Shown here: in pieces, positions 63,084 through 64,000 of the stretch
Layout of the letters: each line of letters opens with the position of its first letter
How positions within the stretch are numbered: position 1 is the first letter of the stretch
Assembly (NCBI RefSeq): GCF_018449795.1
Contig: NZ_JAAVVE010000001.1
Coordinates: forward strand, 124,001-188,000
Direction of reading: 5' to 3'
Source: Sphingomonas sp. dw_22
GTDB taxonomy: Bacteria > Pseudomonadota > Alphaproteobacteria > Sphingomonadales > Sphingomonadaceae
Length of the DNA: 64,000 nucleotides
Notes under the pieces: generated by a model
What the model saw: only the letters and a program-made list of their open reading frames with translations
Database searches by the model: none
What the model was told of the DNA's origin: nothing
Made by a program: the position numbers and the translations under genes

Positions 63084-64000
63084 ATGAGCATGCAGCATCT
63101 CACCACGGCCGGCATCGCGCCGAGCAAGGCTTCGCGTCGCCTGAAGCGATCCGCCCTGATGCTTTCCGCCGCGGCGGCGGCCATCGCGCTTTCCAATCCG
63201 GCGCGTGCCCAGGTCGCGCCGACCACGTTGCCGTCCGGCGGCAGCGTGGTCGCGGGCTCGGCCACGATCGGCACGCCTACCCCGACATCGATGACGGTCG
63301 ACCAGTCGACCGACCGCGCCGTCATCAACTGGAACCGGTTCGACATCGGCTCGGGCGCCAGCGTCGCCTTCAACCAGCCTTCGGCCACGTCGATCACCGT
63401 CAACCGCGTCACCTCCGGCGCCGCGCCCTCGGAAATCGCGGGCTCGCTCACCGCGAACGGCATCGTCGCGGTGCTCAACCCCAACGGCGTGTTCTTCAGC
63501 GGCACCGCCAATGTCGATGTCGGCGGCATGATCGCCTCGACCGGCAATATCGACGACACCGCCTTCATGGCCGGCGGCAACCTGCTGGGCATCACCGGCG
63601 CCGACAATGGCGAGATCGTCGTCCAGGCCGGCGCCAACATCAGCGTCGCCAATGCGGGCCTCGCCGCATTCGTGGCGCCGACCGTGCGCAACAACGGCAC
63701 GATCACCGCGACCGCCGGCCGCGTCCAGCTCGGCGCGGGCACCGCCTTCACGCTCGACCTCGCGGGCGACGGCCTGCTCCAGATCGACGTCGGCGCGAAC
63801 AGCCCGCTGGTCGAGAATTTCGGCGGCATCTTCGCCAGCGGCGGCAGGATCCAGCTCTCGGCGCGCCAGGCCGGCGCCGCGATCGAACAGACGATCCGCA
63901 CCGGCGTGCTCCCGGTCGGATCGGCCCGGCTCGACGGCAACGCGATCGTGCTCGATGCGGCCGGCCAGGATGTCGACATCGCATCCGAGATCACCGGCAC
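63084..64000 (+). CDS. Filamentous haemagglutinin-like TpsA adhesin (partial, runs off window)
   Basis: The first 305 codons of a TpsA exoprotein. After a signal peptide ending NPARAQ, the TPS domain shows the family motifs VINWNRFDIGSG and VLNPNGVFFSGTANVDVGGM (NPNG secretion signature), then beta-helical repeats (GEIVVQAGANISVANAGLAA). It is 47 bases after the tpsB-like stop with AGGGA eight bases before the ATG. No stop codon occurs before the window ends. It is a probable cell-surface or secreted adhesin exported by the upstream TpsB. Confidence 0.88.
   Translation, partial: MSMQHLTTAGIAPSKASRRLKRSALMLSAAAAAIALSNPARAQVAPTTLPSGGSVVAGSATIGTPTPTSMTVDQSTDRAVINWNRFDIGSGASVAFNQPSATSITVNRVTSGAAPSEIAGSLTANGIVAVLNPNGVFFSGTANVDVGGMIASTGNIDDTAFMAGGNLLGITGADNGEIVVQAGANISVANAGLAAFVAPTVRNNGTITATAGRVQLGAGTAFTLDLAGDGLLQIDVGANSPLVENFGGIFASGGRIQLSARQAGAAIEQTIRTGVLPVGSARLDGNAIVLDAAGQDVDIASEITG

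Overview
The window is GC-rich DNA from an alphaproteobacterium, most likely a sphingomonad (Sphingomonadales). The signs are four TonB-dependent receptors whose plugs begin with D/E-IVVTG, signal peptides ending in A-Q, dense operons with 4-base ATGA overlaps, and the GC-rich hairpin repeats common between sphingomonad genes. No tRNA, rRNA, CRISPR array or insertion sequence was seen. All family names come from reading the sequence; no database search was run.

Layout. (1) 1-9.7 kb: a probable 5-oxoproline (pyroglutamate) locus, with a DUF969/DUF979 transporter, DUF2891 protein, start of an exported protein, divergent TonB receptor, fused HyuA-HyuB 5-oxoprolinase and a MarR-like regulator. 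(2) 9.7-17.5 kb: a VOC/LysR pair, then a TonB receptor with a GH28 polygalacturonase, followed by a decayed sugar transporter and a lipoprotein. (3) 17.5-27.4 kb: CHASE2 histidine kinase, LysM-FecR protein and response regulator in one operon beside a giant autotransporter. (4) 28-39.2 kb: a D-amino-acid/N-acyl-amino-acid locus (M20 amidohydrolase, serine hydrolase, TonB receptor, RidA, DgcA, DgcN, LysR, D-aminoacylase). (5) 39.5-44.6 kb: galactose oxidation by the De Ley-Doudoroff route. (6) 44.7-48.4 kb: an iron locus with two Fur-type boxes. (7) 48.4-55.9 kb: acyl-CoA ligase, carboxylesterase, MFS carrier, TetR regulator and two short-chain dehydrogenases. (8) 55.9-64 kb: a c-di-GMP phosphodiesterase, two FimB/FimE-like small tyrosine recombinases and a two-partner-secretion adhesin system that runs off the window.

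The most striking signal is in region 8. A perfect 20-bp inverted repeat (58136-58155 and 59012-59031) brackets the first recombinase gene and lies 50 bp upstream of the phosphodiesterase start. This has the form of a self-encoded invertible switch that could phase-vary c-di-GMP turnover. Inversion would also give the recombinase a different C-terminus and point its transcript into the phosphodiesterase gene. The second recombinase and the adhesin operon lie directly downstream, so the region may be a surface/biofilm switch locus.
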